Source of the DNA: Parabacteroides sp. Marseille-P3160
Lineage (GTDB): Bacteria > Bacteroidota > Bacteroidia > Bacteroidales > Tannerellaceae
Length of the DNA: 64,000 bases
Assembly (NCBI RefSeq): GCF_900162725.1
Contig: NZ_LT799418.1
Span: 125,193 to 189,192 of the forward strand
Reading direction: 5' to 3'
The position numbers and the translations under genes are program-made. Every line of letters starts with the position of its first letter. Within the stretch, counting starts at the first letter, position 1. Under the pieces are notes generated by a model that ran no database searches, was not told the DNA's origin, and saw nothing but the letters and a program-made list of their open reading frames with translations. Positions 18,206 through 27,592 of this stretch are shown piece after piece.

Positions 18206-19225
18206 TTACTTTATTTCCCACACATCTTTTGTTAATAAGAAATCTTTCAGGCTGTGATTCTTTGACTTAGATTGCACATCCCTAATCTGCGATGCAACCG
18301 ATTCATCATAGGACGGAGCCTCTACATCACGGATAACCCCCAATGCAACGGGCAGGTCATCCGCCATCATCGCAAGCATCAAATGAAGGGTCGGATCTTT
18401 TTCCTTGGCATCATGCGTAAGCACATCATCCAACGAATATCCGTCTTCGCCGATAGTAACCGCTTTTATTTTCAATCCATCCAAAACCAAACCCTTCTCT
18501 TTGTTCTTCCCGAATACCATCTTTTCTCCATGTCTCAGAAAAATAGTACGGTCGGCGCGGTATTCCTTATCCGTTATCGTTTTATGGATTCCGTCATTAA
18601 ATATAACGCAGTTCACCAAAACCTCCACGACGGAAGTTCCCTTATGTTTTGCCGAAGCAATGAACAGATCCGTCAAATTGGACAAATCCGTATCGATCGA
18701 ACGGGCAAAGAAGGTGCCTCGCGCTCCTAATGTCAATTCCGCCGGAATAAACGGATCTTCCACCGTTCCGAAAGGAGAACTCTTGGAGACAAATCCCCGG
18801 TCTGATGTGGGAGAATACTGCCCTTTCGTCAAGCCGTAGATCTTATTGTTCATCAGGACAACGTTTATATCGATATTCCGTCGGACTGCATGGATAAAAT
18901 GGTTTCCTCCGATTGCCAAACAGTCGCCGTCACCGGTAATCAACCATACGCTCTGATCCGGGCGGGCTGTCTTCACACCAGTTGCAATCGCAGCGCCCCG
19001 TCCATGAATCGTATGGAAGCCATAGCTACTCATATAATAAGGTAGACGGGAAGAACAACCGATCCCGGAAAGAACAGCCATATTGTAAGGCGCTACCCCT
19101 ATCTCCGCCATCGCCTTATACAGGCAGTTCAGCGTTGCATGGTCACCGCAACCGGGGCACCAGCGCACATATTGATCACTTTTATAATCTTTTGGGCTAT
19201 ACGTCAATTCTACTTCTGTACTCAT
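18206..19225 (-). CDS. korB: 2-oxoacid (2-oxoglutarate):ferredoxin oxidoreductase, beta subunit
   Basis: 339 residues; binds thiamine pyrophosphate for oxidative decarboxylation (or reductive carboxylation) of a 2-oxoacid with ferredoxin. Visible signatures: WCPGCGDHATL near residues 22-32 and the TPP/Mg motif GDGDCLAIGGNHF starting at 98. It starts four bases after korA ends, so the two are translated together. Kor is preferred over Vor or Por because of the fused two-domain alpha partner, but the substrate is a family-level inference. Confidence 0.92.
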   Translation of the reverse strand: MSTEVELTYSPKDYKSDQYVRWCPGCGDHATLNCLYKAMAEIGVAPYNMAVLSGIGCSSRLPYYMSSYGFHTIHGRGAAIATGVKTARPDQSVWLITGDGDCLAIGGNHFIHAVRRNIDINVVLMNNKIYGLTKGQYSPTSDRGFVSKSSPFGTVEDPFIPAELTLGARGTFFARSIDTDLSNLTDLFIASAKHKGTSVVEVLVNCVIFNDGIHKTITDKEYRADRTIFLRHGEKMVFGKNKEKGLVLDGLKIKAVTIGEDGYSLDDVLTHDAKEKDPTLHLMLAMMADDLPVALGVIRDVEAPSYDESVASQIRDVQSKSKNHSLKDFLLTKDVWEIK

Positions 19226-19228
19226 TTT

Positions 19229-21079
19229 TCAGGCCTCCAATATTTTTGTAAATTCTTCCACTAAGCGGGCAACAATGAACGGCTGCCCTTTGATACGATT
19301 AAATTTATACGGAGTAAAGTTGTCTATCTTCCCACGAAGGTAGGTAACAAATTGTCCTGTATTTTGCTCGGCAACAACTACTTTCTTGTATTTTTTCAAA
19401 ATCTCTTCCGTATTCCTGGGCAGAGGATTGATAAATTTGAAATGGGCCAGCGCCACTTTTTTACCTTGTTCATGGAGGATTTCCATCGCTTCATGCAAAT
19501 GTCCGTAAGTACCTCCCCAACCGACGATAAGCAAATCGGCATCCTCATCTCCCTGGACCTTCAAATCCGGTATGAAATCCGCTATTTTATCGATTTTAGC
19601 TTTACGCGTATAAATCATCTTTTGGTGATTCAGCGGTTCGGTAGAGATTCCGCCGCTTACATAATCTTTTTCCAGACCTCCGATCCGGTGGGTATATCCT
19701 TCCATACCGGGAATCGCCCAATAACGAACCAACGTCTCCGAATCGCGACGATACGCTTTCCAGTCATCCCCCTTATAAGAAGTCGCATAATGGGGAGTGA
19801 TGGAAGGATATTTTTCCAAGTCCGGAATCCGCCAAGCGGACGATCCGTTGGCAATAAAGGCATCCGTCAACAAGATAACCGGTGTCATATGTTCGACCGC
19901 CAGTTTGCCGGCCCAGAAAGCCGCTTCAAAACAATCTGTCGGAGTAGAAGCGGCAATGACGACAAGCGGGCTTTCTCCATTACGTCCATAAAGCGCTTGC
20001 AGCAAATCGGTCTGTTCGCTTTTGGTAGGAAGTCCCGTAGAGGGGCCACCGCGTTGTACATCGATAACAACCAACGGCAGTTCGGAAATAACGGCAAGGT
20101 CGATCGCTTCGCTTTTCAGTGACAAGCCGGGGCCGGAAGTAGAAGTTGCTGCCAGGCAGCCCGCAAAACTGGCTCCTATAGAGGTACAAATACCGGCAAT
20201 CTCGTCTTCCGCCTGGACAGTAATGACACCTAAGTCTTTTCGTTTCGCCAATTCTTGTAAAATATCTGTCGCCGGAGTGATCGGGTAACTTCCCAGGAAC
20301 AGGGTGAGCCCCGCTTTTTCCGCCGCTGCAATCAATCCGTAAGATGTGGCATTATTGCCATTCACATCTATATAATAGCCCGGTTCAAATGTAGTCGGTT
20401 CGATCCGGTAAGTTGAAACCGAAGCGTGAATATTATGTCCGTAATTATATCCGTCTGTCAACGCCTTTATATTTGCCCGTGCAATCGCCGGCTTTTTGGC
20501 AAATTTGGTTTGCAGTAAATGCATCGCGCTTTCCAGCGGACGTGAGAACAGCCAACAAACCAAGCCTAAAGCAAACATATTTTTACAACGGAGCGCCGAT
20601 TTATTATCCAGTTCAAACTCGGCCAACCCGTCTTTTACCATCGTAGAAATAGGAGCAGAAATAACCTGAACATTCCTAAGGCCTAATTCGTCAAAAGGGT
20701 CGTCCGTTGTGAACAAAGCTTTCGCCAGATCTCTCTTTTGGAAAGAGTCCGTATCAATAATTACAATTGCATTAGGTTGCAGATTTTTTACGTTTACCTT
20801 TAACGCGGCCGGATTCATCGCCACCAATACATCCGCTTTGTCCCCCGGAGTAAATATCTTCCGTGAGCCTAAATGCACCTGAAAACCGGAAACTCCGCTT
20901 AACGTTCCTTGGGGAGCGCGCACTTCCGCCGGATAATCGGGGAAAGTAGAGATATCGTTTCCGAAAATCGCTGACAAATTAGAGAAGATGGTACCGGTTA
21001 ATTGCATTCCGTCCCCACTATCACCAGAAAAGCGTATGACGACTTTTTCCAACGTTTTAACCTTTGTTTTTTCTGTCAT
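19229..21079 (-). CDS. korA: 2-oxoacid (2-oxoglutarate):ferredoxin oxidoreductase, alpha subunit with fused gamma domain
   Basis: 616 residues. The N-terminal gamma-type domain (about 1-190, RFSGDSGDGMQLTG) is fused to the alpha pyrimidine-binding domain (about 225-590, GSYPITPATDILQELA and AEDEIAGICTSIGAS). This fusion is usual for Bacteroidetes KorA. Together with KorB it forms the catalytic heterodimer that makes succinyl-CoA from 2-oxoglutarate, or the reverse, using ferredoxin. No small 4Fe-4S (delta) subunit gene is in this unit: the promoter lies directly upstream and the next gene is unrelated. Confidence 0.93.
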   Translation of the reverse strand: MTEKTKVKTLEKVVIRFSGDSGDGMQLTGTIFSNLSAIFGNDISTFPDYPAEVRAPQGTLSGVSGFQVHLGSRKIFTPGDKADVLVAMNPAALKVNVKNLQPNAIVIIDTDSFQKRDLAKALFTTDDPFDELGLRNVQVISAPISTMVKDGLAEFELDNKSALRCKNMFALGLVCWLFSRPLESAMHLLQTKFAKKPAIARANIKALTDGYNYGHNIHASVSTYRIEPTTFEPGYYIDVNGNNATSYGLIAAAEKAGLTLFLGSYPITPATDILQELAKRKDLGVITVQAEDEIAGICTSIGASFAGCLAATSTSGPGLSLKSEAIDLAVISELPLVVIDVQRGGPSTGLPTKSEQTDLLQALYGRNGESPLVVIAASTPTDCFEAAFWAGKLAVEHMTPVILLTDAFIANGSSAWRIPDLEKYPSITPHYATSYKGDDWKAYRRDSETLVRYWAIPGMEGYTHRIGGLEKDYVSGGISTEPLNHQKMIYTRKAKIDKIADFIPDLKVQGDEDADLLIVGWGGTYGHLHEAMEILHEQGKKVALAHFKFINPLPRNTEEILKKYKKVVVAEQNTGQFVTYLRGKIDNFTPYKFNRIKGQPFIVARLVEEFTKILEA

Positions 21080-21126
21080 TGCTGCTATTTTTAGTCTTTA
21101 GATTATCACCGTATTTTATTTGCCAG

Positions 21127-21158
21127 CAAAAGTAGGAATAAACTTGTGGGTATTCAAA
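21127..21158 (-). promoter_or_regulatory. korAB promoter, Bacteroidetes type
   Basis: Minus strand TTTG (21155-21158), 20 bases, TACTTTTG (21127-21134). Transcription should begin near 21120, 41 bases before the korA start. This shows korAB has its own promoter separate from ald. Confidence 0.65.
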
Positions 21159-21224
21159 TCTTGTTGATTCAAAAGTTTATCCCTTAGCCCTGCTCGCGAA
21201 AAAGAAAGCCATTCCATCAAATAG

Positions 21225-22433
21225 TCAGAATGCCGCCAAATAAATATCCAGATTCCCTGATATTATATTAAAATGAGAGGAGACGTACTCATTAACGGGC
21301 TTCCCATGATACATGTAAACGCCGTTACGGAATCCATTTTCCGCTCTGATCATCATCTGAATAGCCCCCATGTCCCCGAACGTCAGTAATATCGGGACGA
21401 ACAAATTGCTATATGCCATCGAGGTAGTACGTGCCACATAATTGCTGATATTCGCCTTGCAATAATGCAGGACGCCGTATTGCTCAAAAATAGCCGGATC
21501 GGAATCTTTCAATCCGCAGGTTGTTTCGAAACATCCCCCTTGATTGATCCGCAAGTCAATCACCAACGCTCCCTTTTTCAATGTCCGGATCAATTCTTCC
21601 GAAATAACATAATGCCGGCGCGCATTAATATAACGCATGGCGCCAATGATCACATCCGCCGTTTTAAATGCATTTTGCAACACTTTCGGATGGAAATTGG
21701 AGGTAAAGACCTTCTGCCCCAAGCTGGATTGGATTGCCCTCAGATTATTAATGTCTTCATCAAAAACCTTGACCAAGGCGCCCAAACCCAAGGCGGCTCG
21801 GGCGGCTACGGTTCCGGCCGTACCGGCGCCGATAATCACGATTTCAGTCGGGGGTACGCCGGGGACTCCTCCCAGCAAGATTCCTTTACCACCCTGCAGA
21901 TTGCTGAGCAGATGGGAGGCGATTGTTATGGAAGTGGCGCCCTCGATCTCCGAGCTTGTATTTAATACGGGACTGCTTCCTCTTTCGTCCGTAATCAACT
22001 CGTAGGAGATTGCCGTTATCCGTTTCTCCATCATCAACAGATACGCCTCCGTCTCAAAAATATTGAATTGAACCATGGACAGGAGGATCGAACGGCTTTT
22101 CATTAAAGCAACTTCTTCCGCCAAAGGGGGAAGGATCTTAATGATAATATCGGCCTGGAAAACTTCGGCAGGAGTTTCTACGATCACAGCCCCTGCTTCC
22201 GAAAAGTGATTGTCGGAATAGTTAATGCCCAACCCGGCATTGGATTCAACCAATACCTGATGGCCGCAACCAGTCAGGATCTCGACCCCTTCCGGAGTCA
22301 ACGGCATTCGTCGTTCGCCTTTTCCTCTTTCACGCGGAATCCCGATCAACAAACGGTTATTGACCTTACTAATCTCCCGTAATAACTCCTGGGGGATATA
22401 GGCCTGTTTCGAATCTCCTCCTATTTGTCCCAT
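21225..22433 (-). CDS. ald: Alanine dehydrogenase (AlaDH/PNT family)
   Basis: NAD-linked interconversion of L-alanine and pyruvate plus ammonium. 402 residues; N-terminal AlaDH/PNT domain with GIPRERGKGERRMPLTPEGV (the substrate Arg/Lys region) and a Rossmann domain with VIIGAGTAGTVAARAALGLGA. It carries an extension of about 30 residues before the conserved GIPRE, which in relatives is nearer the start. It abuts aroK with no gap (aroK stop ends where this ATG begins), so both come from the aroK promoter. Family is certain; alanine as substrate is likely, not proven. Confidence 0.88.
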   Translation of the reverse strand: MGQIGGDSKQAYIPQELLREISKVNNRLLIGIPRERGKGERRMPLTPEGVEILTGCGHQVLVESNAGLGINYSDNHFSEAGAVIVETPAEVFQADIIIKILPPLAEEVALMKSRSILLSMVQFNIFETEAYLLMMEKRITAISYELITDERGSSPVLNTSSEIEGATSITIASHLLSNLQGGKGILLGGVPGVPPTEIVIIGAGTAGTVAARAALGLGALVKVFDEDINNLRAIQSSLGQKVFTSNFHPKVLQNAFKTADVIIGAMRYINARRHYVISEELIRTLKKGALVIDLRINQGGCFETTCGLKDSDPAIFEQYGVLHYCKANISNYVARTTSMAYSNLFVPILLTFGDMGAIQMMIRAENGFRNGVYMYHGKPVNEYVSSHFNIISGNLDIYLAAF

Positions 22434-22958
22434 TTATAATAATAGTCTTTCCAATCCTTTCGAAATGGTGATTACATCTGTTTCCGTGTCCATCTGTTCG
22501 GCATCGTATATAATAGTCGCCTGGTCATAAAAAGAAGTGCGTTTCCCGAGATTTCGAGCGATAAAGCCTTTGAGCTCTTCGCCGGAACGTCCTTGCAGGA
22601 CAGGGCGGGTTCCTTTGCACATTTCCAGGCGCGCGGCCAATTCCTCTACTGAAACTTTCAGGTATACCGTCGTTCCCACCTTGTTCATAAATTCCATATT
22701 GTCATAAAAACAGGGAACTCCTCCTCCGGTTGATATCAAGACATCTTCAAAGTCTGCCACCTCCTGCAGCATCGCCCGTTCGATACGGCGGAACTCCTCC
22801 TCTCCTTTTTCCGTAAACAACTGTCCAATAGTCCGATGGTAACGACTCTCAATATAATGATCCAAATCAATAAAAGATAAGGCTAACCGCCCGGCCAAAA
22901 TCTTGCCCACCGTTGTTTTTCCGGCTCCCATGTATCCGATCAGGAATATACGTTTCAT
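22434..22958 (-). CDS. aroK: Shikimate kinase
   Basis: Phosphorylates shikimate at O3 in the chorismate pathway. 174 residues, normal. The P-loop GYMGAGKTTVGK starts at residue 8, the shikimate-binding DLDHYIE is at about 32-38, and the GGG of STGGGVPC is near residue 78. First gene of a two-gene unit with ald. Pairing with an alanine dehydrogenase has no obvious biochemical link. Confidence 0.96.
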   Translation of the reverse strand: MKRIFLIGYMGAGKTTVGKILAGRLALSFIDLDHYIESRYHRTIGQLFTEKGEEEFRRIERAMLQEVADFEDVLISTGGGVPCFYDNMEFMNKVGTTVYLKVSVEELAARLEMCKGTRPVLQGRSGEELKGFIARNLGKRTSFYDQATIIYDAEQMDTETDVITISKGLERLLL

Positions 22959-22978
22959 GATTTATCCGTCAATTGTGG

Positions 22979-23008
22979 CAAAGATACTCTTTTATAGCCA
23001 AAAACAAA
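22979..23008 (-). promoter_or_regulatory. aroK-ald promoter
   Basis: Minus strand TTTG (23005-23008), 18 bases, TATCTTTG (22979-22986); spacing is one base shorter than the usual 19-21. It gives a leader of about 14 bases. Confidence 0.5.
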
Positions 23009-23197
23009 TCTAAAAGATCAGAAGTAACAAAGAAAGCCTCCTATTCTATCTAAAGTTCAAATTTTACGATATATAAAAGACGTTCTATCAGGGCTTCTTT
23101 TTTTGCTTCCAACCGGGTTTTGGAATTGATCCTAAAAGACTGGCATGGAGGATGTTTATTTTTAATGGTTTCATGAGTTTATTCGTGAGTAAAAGAA

Positions 23198-23232
23198 AAG
23201 CGATTGCATATTCAATTAATATACAATCGCTT
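23198..23232 (-). terminator. Terminator after tRNA-Gln
   Basis: AAGCGATTG (23198-23206) / CAATCGCTT (23224-23232), extended by A/T pairing in the loop and followed on the minus strand by TTCTTTTAC. It starts 16 bases past the tRNA. The rest of 23009-23190 shows no gene or signal I recognise. Confidence 0.65.
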
Positions 23233-23247
23233 CCTTGATTTTTATTG

Positions 23248-23318
23248 TTGTCTCACGAGGATTCGAACCTCGACAGACAGAACCAAAAACTGTAGTGCTA
23301 CCATTACACCATGAGACA
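23248..23318 (-). tRNA. tRNA-Gln (anticodon TTG)
   Basis: 71 bases on the minus strand including the discriminator A; CCA is not encoded. The acceptor stem TGTCTCA / TGAGACA pairs fully. D-arm GTGT/GCAC, anticodon arm ACAGT-TTTTGGT-TCTGT with anticodon TTG, and T-arm CGAGG-TTCGAAT-CCTCG are all readable. U1-A72 is typical of tRNA-Gln. Confidence 0.95.
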
Positions 23319-23390
23319 ATTCAAATCTTTGCCGTTAAAGTCGTGCAAAAGTAGGAATACTATTTTATTTCTGCAAATCCCGCTTCATTT

Positions 23391-24683
23391 TTATTTGGCA
23401 ATTAGCAGGAAATAATTCTTTTTGCCCCGCTGAAGCAACAGATACTTTCCATCCAGAAGATTGTCCGCACTGATTATCGTCTCTACGTCTTCCAACTTTT
23501 CCTTATTCAGGCTCACCCCTCCGTTTTGAACCAGCTTCCGCATTTCCCCTTTAGAAGCAAAGATCGGTGCAAGCTCCGTACAAAGGTCGACCACCTTCAC
23601 TCCTGCTCCAAGTGTATTGCTGGAAACTTCATACTGGGGCACCCCGTCGAAGATGGACAGAAGTGTTTCTTCATCCAGTTTCCTCAACACCTCGGAAGTC
23701 GAGCTCCCGAATAGAATATTGGAGGCCTCCACCGCCAGATTGTAATCCTCTTCGGAATGAACCATGATAGTAACCTCTTTCGCCAACCGCTTTTGCAACG
23801 GGCGCAAATGAGGAGCCGCCTGCTGTTCTTTGACTAAAGCCGAGATCTCTTCCCTGTCCAGCGCCGTAAAAATCTTGATATATTTTTCGGCGTCCGCATC
23901 ACTGACGTTCAACCAGAATTGGTAGAATTTATAAGGGGTCGTATACCGTCGATCCAACCAGACATTCCCGGATTCGGTTTTCCCGAACTTACCCCCATCA
24001 GCTTTCGTTATCAGCGGACAGACCAAGGCAAAGGCCTCGCCACCCTCTTTCCGGCGGATTAATTCGGTCCCGGTCGTGATATTTCCCCACTGATCCGAAC
24101 CGCCCATCTGGATCCGGCAGCCGTAGTGCTGGTATAAATAGAGATAATCATATCCTTGCAGCAACTGATAAGAAAACTCGGTGAAAGACATCCCTTCGGA
24201 GGATTCGCCGCTCAATCGTTTTTTCACCGAATCCTTTGCCATCATGTAATTAACGGTCAGATGCTTTCCAATATCCCGGATAAAATTCAGGAAGGTGTAA
24301 TCTTTCATCCAATCGTAGTTATTGACCAATACGGCGGCATTCGGCTTATTGGATTCAAAATCCAGGAACTTGGCCAATTGTTTCTTGATTGCTTCCTGGT
24401 TATGACGCAGAGTCGGCTCGTCCAGGAGCTTCCTTTCCTGCGATTTCATGGAAGGATCGCCGATCATTCCCGTCGCTCCGCCGATCAGCGCAATTGGACG
24501 ATGCCCCGCACGCTGGAAATGCTTCAATATCATGACGCTCACCAAGTGACCGATATGTAATGAATCGGCTGTCGGGTCAATCCCTACATAACCGGAGGTT
24601 AATTCTTTTTGTAATTGCTCTTCCGTTCCGGGCATCATATCGTGGATCATGCCCCTCCATCTTAATTCTTCAACAAAGTTCAT
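23391..24683 (-). CDS. tyrS: Tyrosyl-tRNA synthetase
   Basis: Charges tRNA-Tyr. 430 residues, class I synthetase with HIGH at 43-46 and the second signature as KFGKT (232-236). The C terminus carries an S4-like RNA-binding domain (about 365-428). Start at [11 protein letters not shown] is the family norm. It follows tatD by 68 bases, and a -7 element lies in that gap, so it can be transcribed separately from the hemD-rnpA-tatD unit. Confidence 0.97.
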   Translation of the reverse strand: MNFVEELRWRGMIHDMMPGTEEQLQKELTSGYVGIDPTADSLHIGHLVSVMILKHFQRAGHRPIALIGGATGMIGDPSMKSQERKLLDEPTLRHNQEAIKKQLAKFLDFESNKPNAAVLVNNYDWMKDYTFLNFIRDIGKHLTVNYMMAKDSVKKRLSGESSEGMSFTEFSYQLLQGYDYLYLYQHYGCRIQMGGSDQWGNITTGTELIRRKEGGEAFALVCPLITKADGGKFGKTESGNVWLDRRYTTPYKFYQFWLNVSDADAEKYIKIFTALDREEISALVKEQQAAPHLRPLQKRLAKEVTIMVHSEEDYNLAVEASNILFGSSTSEVLRKLDEETLLSIFDGVPQYEVSSNTLGAGVKVVDLCTELAPIFASKGEMRKLVQNGGVSLNKEKLEDVETIISADNLLDGKYLLLQRGKKNYFLLIAK

Positions 24684-24731
24684 TGTTTTATAATCTGTTT
24701 ATTAACGGTTGTTTCTCCTATTGGAAAGGGA

Positions 24732-24739
24732 CAAAGGTA
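24732..24739 (-). promoter_or_regulatory. Candidate -7 element for tyrS
   Basis: TACCTTTG on the minus strand, 48 bases before tyrS and in the gap after tatD. No good -33. Confidence 0.4.
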
Positions 24740-24751
24740 CGACTTTGTTTA

Positions 24752-25387
24752 TCAAATAGAAAAACATGCCCCTACATTTTCTCTGACCTGCCGGGCGAAA
24801 ACCTCCACCGGAAGTCCCAAGGCTCCGGAAAGCCGCTCGTAGACCTCCCGGATTTCCACTTTGCGTTCATCCGTCTCGGCCAGTATCCCTTTCGGCCATA
24901 CCGACCTCACGGCTTCGGGGTTAAAATAATAGCCGAAGGAAAGCAGAAGGCCGGCCTTTCCCAACTGTCCCGCCAGCAAGTCATTTCCGCGAAATCCGTG
25001 AATAACCCATGGGCTATGGGGTTTTATCTGTTTGCGGACTTGCAGCAATTCATCCCACGCCTTTACACAGTGGATGATCAAAGGCTTTCCTATCGCCTCC
25101 GCCAATTCAGCCTGGGCGATAAAGAGCTTCTCCTGTTGGGCCAGAGAAGCAGCGGCGCGCTTATCAAATCCGGCTTCCCCGACAGCTACGACAACCGGCG
25201 ATCCGATCACCGATGCCAAGGATTCCAGATAGGGCTCCCACTGAGCCGGAGCTGAACAGGGATGAATCCCGACGGAACAATAGGTTTCCGGCAATACAAA
25301 GGAAGCGTTGATTTCCCGGTCCTGGATAACCAATTCATCTGCCGCAGGGCTGCCTTCCCGGTGGGTATGGACATCGCAATAAATCAT
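24752..25387 (-). CDS. TatD-family metal-dependent hydrolase
   Basis: 211 residues, shorter than classic TatD (about 260). The metal ligands of the amidohydrolase fold are present at the N terminus (DVHTH, His7 and His9), with GEAGFDKR, IIHCVKAWDE and ETDER further on. TatD proteins are deoxyribonucleases or deacylases; which applies here is unknown. Its start overlaps the yidD stop by one base (TAATG), so translation is coupled. Confidence 0.9.
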   Translation of the reverse strand: MIYCDVHTHREGSPAADELVIQDREINASFVLPETYCSVGIHPCSAPAQWEPYLESLASVIGSPVVVAVGEAGFDKRAAASLAQQEKLFIAQAELAEAIGKPLIIHCVKAWDELLQVRKQIKPHSPWVIHGFRGNDLLAGQLGKAGLLLSFGYYFNPEAVRSVWPKGILAETDERKVEIREVYERLSGALGLPVEVFARQVRENVGACFSI

Positions 25388-25608
25388 TAGGGCACCGGGT
25401 CATAGCCGCTGCCTCCCCAGGGATGGCAACGGGCGATTCGTTTCAAAGCCAGCCATCCTCCTTTGAACGGTCCGTATTTTCTCAAAGACTGCACAGCATA
25501 CTCGGAGCAAGTCGGAACGAACCTGCACGAAGCCGGGGTAAGGGGAGAGATACAATATTTATAGAAATAAACCGGCAGCAAAAAGAGGTATGTAAAAAAC
25601 TTTTTCAT
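25387..25608 (-). CDS. yidD: Membrane protein insertion efficiency factor YidD
   Basis: 73 residues, full length. An N-terminal amphipathic or membrane helix is followed by the family signature [11 protein letters not shown] and [19 protein letters not shown]. YidD helps YidC insert membrane proteins. The gene overlaps rnpA by 4 bases (ATGA), the classic rnpA-yidD order. Confidence 0.96.
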   Translation of the reverse strand: MKKFFTYLFLLPVYFYKYCISPLTPASCRFVPTCSEYAVQSLRKYGPFKGGWLALKRIARCHPWGGSGYDPVP

Positions 25609-25991
25609 CGAATCTTTTCATTCAGGATTCCGATTGCCTTATCCATTGCGCTTTCCATAAGCGGGAACGACGCGACCTCGTTTCCTACATATAAAAAGGC
25701 GATGTACAGGCTTTGGTTTTTATCCGAAAGCAGTTTAACCAGGCTATGCTTCCGCACTCTATATGTTTCACGTACCAACCGCTTGATCCGGTTGCGATGC
25801 ACGGCGCGCTTGATCCGTTTCTTCGGTACGCTGATCATAACGGCGGCCGGTGCGGCGCTTTCTTCAACCGGCAGATAAACCACTCGCAGAGGGTAAGCCA
25901 TAAAAGACTTCCCTTGGGCAAACAATAAGTCGATCGATCGTTTCCAGAATAGTCTTTCCTCCTTCGAAAGCGTATTCTCAAGGATTGCCAT
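25605..25991 (-). CDS. rnpA: Ribonuclease P protein component
   Basis: 128 residues. Basic protein that assists the RNase P RNA in 5' processing of tRNA. The RNR signature is present as [18 protein letters not shown] in the middle. Its first 14 bases lie inside the 3' end of hemD, so it is read in another frame across that overlap. No rpmH, dnaA or yidC nearby: in this lineage rnpA sits with hemD instead. Confidence 0.95.
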   Translation of the reverse strand: MAILENTLSKEERLFWKRSIDLLFAQGKSFMAYPLRVVYLPVEESAAPAAVMISVPKKRIKRAVHRNRIKRLVRETYRVRKHSLVKLLSDKNQSLYIAFLYVGNEVASFPLMESAMDKAIGILNEKIR

Positions 25992-26754
25992 TCTTTTTGT
26001 TTTCGTCGAACTCTTTCTTCAGAAACTGCTCCAGCGCAGCCGTCATCGAAGGAGCCTCGGGCGTCGGAGCTTCCACATCCAACCTTAAACCGGCATCCAA
26101 CACCGCCTTGGCGGTTGTCGGCCCAAAGCAGCCGATACGAATGTCCTCCTGCTTAAAGTCCGGAAAGTTCTTTAAAAGCGAAGAGATTCCGGAAGGGCTG
26201 AAGAATACCAGCATATCATAGTCGAACTTTTCTTCTTTCGAAAAGTCATTGCTTACCGTCCGGTACATCACCGCCTTGGTATAAGTAATCTTCTTCGCAT
26301 CCAGGAGAATGAAAAGGTCGTCCTTATGGACGTCGGATACAGGAACCAGATATTTTTCTTTCACATGTTTTCCGATAATCGTAACCAAGTCTTCCAACTT
26401 TCCGGTTTGTCCGTAGAAAATCTTGCGCTTACGATAGACAATATATTTTTGCAGATATACGGCGATAGCTTCCGTCATACAGAAGTATTTCATCGTTTCG
26501 GGTATGGTAGTCCGCAGTTCCTCGCATAAATGAAAAAAATGATCGATGGCCGTGCGTGCGGTAAAGACAATGGCGCTATGGTCTAAGATGGATACTCTTT
26601 GCTGACGAAATTCTTTCGCTGACAAAGCTTCAACTTTAATAAACGGCCGGAAGTCGATTTCAATACCATATTTATCCGCAATCTCAAAATAAGGAGATTT
26701 TTCGGAAGAGGGTCTTGGCTGCGAAACCAACAATTTTTTGATACTTAATGCCAT
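25978..26754 (-). CDS. hemD: Uroporphyrinogen-III synthase
   Basis: 258 residues. Closes hydroxymethylbilane to uroporphyrinogen III in tetrapyrrole synthesis. The family is weakly conserved; the two-lobe pattern with SPSGISSLLKNFP and IGCFGPTTAKAV, which are the usual landmarks, is present. The family is divergent in Bacteroidetes, and other heme genes are not in the window. Overlaps DUF4271 at its start (10 bases) and rnpA at its end (14 bases). Confidence 0.88.
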   Translation of the reverse strand: MALSIKKLLVSQPRPSSEKSPYFEIADKYGIEIDFRPFIKVEALSAKEFRQQRVSILDHSAIVFTARTAIDHFFHLCEELRTTIPETMKYFCMTEAIAVYLQKYIVYRKRKIFYGQTGKLEDLVTIIGKHVKEKYLVPVSDVHKDDLFILLDAKKITYTKAVMYRTVSNDFSKEEKFDYDMLVFFSPSGISSLLKNFPDFKQEDIRIGCFGPTTAKAVLDAGLRLDVEAPTPEAPSMTAALEQFLKKEFDENKKNGNP

Positions 26755-27476
26755 AAAGTACTTGTCTCGATAATATTATATAAATAAATCAACCCTTCGT
26801 ACAAGAATACAATAGGTAGTATTTCTTGGGCGCAAAGATACAAACTTAAATACAACAAACCTGAATTTTTTATGTAAAATATTCGTAGCGTCTTATAAAT
26901 TAATAGAATCCGACAAGAAATATAAAAAAATAGAAACATAATGACCGGCACAATGATCAATTCTCCGAAAAAGACAATCCATAAAGCCGGCAGATATAAG
27001 AAGATTCCCCAGAACCCCATGATCACATTATAATGTGTCTTCCACAAACGGTATTTTTCCGCATCCGCAAAGACCCATCCCAGGATGTAGTTCATTGCTT
27101 GCTTGAACTGGTAAAAAGCAAAAAAGACACAAAAAAGGAGCAGGAGCAGGACACAGACGGCTTTCACACTCGGAATACTGATCTTTCCATAAGCATAAAC
27201 ACCGGAAAAGAGGATGATACAGCAAAGAAACAAGGCCTGGAAAACAAGAAAGGTACGTATCTGGAAATCATCTGCGACCGAGTCTTCAAACAGGCTTTTC
27301 CGGTCTTTCACGCTAAACAAGTCCCCGAGCATTTGGGCAAAATAGTGTCTGTTTGCCCGGAATAGAAGAGCAAAAAGGAAAAGCAGGAAAAACATCAGCG
27401 AAAAAACGACATCACTGATCAGCTGTCCGTCCCATAACCTAATACCTATATATCCTTCAAACAAACCAGGTTCCAC
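26745..27476 (-). CDS. DUF4271 integral-membrane protein
   Basis: 243 residues with about six hydrophobic helices (near 22-41, 75-96, 103-125, 150-172, 175-192, 210-232). It matches the pattern of the Bacteroidetes-specific DUF4271 family, which commonly precedes hemD. Function unknown. First gene of the overlapping chain DUF4271-hemD-rnpA-yidD-tatD, so possibly linked to membrane insertion or heme handling only through context. Confidence 0.85.
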   Translation of the reverse strand: MEPGLFEGYIGIRLWDGQLISDVVFSLMFFLLFLFALLFRANRHYFAQMLGDLFSVKDRKSLFEDSVADDFQIRTFLVFQALFLCCIILFSGVYAYGKISIPSVKAVCVLLLLLFCVFFAFYQFKQAMNYILGWVFADAEKYRLWKTHYNVIMGFWGIFLYLPALWIVFFGELIIVPVIMFLFFYISCRILLIYKTLRIFYIKNSGLLYLSLYLCAQEILPIVFLYEGLIYLYNIIETSTLWH

Positions 27477-27510
27477 GACACGCTCTAATTGATAATCTCT
27501 TATTGGGGAA

Positions 27511-27518
27511 CAAAGATA
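27511..27518 (-). promoter_or_regulatory. Candidate -7 element for the DUF4271-hemD-rnpA operon
   Basis: TATCTTTG on the minus strand, 34 bases before the DUF4271 start. Confidence 0.4.
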
Positions 27519-27592
27519 GGCTTTTCTTCAGTCATAAGTAAGGATTTCTTTGCATGCGGGCGAAACATTTTTCCGCCCCTCCGAACCGGTCT

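Noticed and set aside
19352..20122. 256-codon plus-strand open frame
   Set aside because: Antisense to korA; no start signal or recognisable domain.
24560..25255. 231-codon plus-strand open frame
   Set aside because: Antisense to tyrS start and tatD; crosses a gene boundary.
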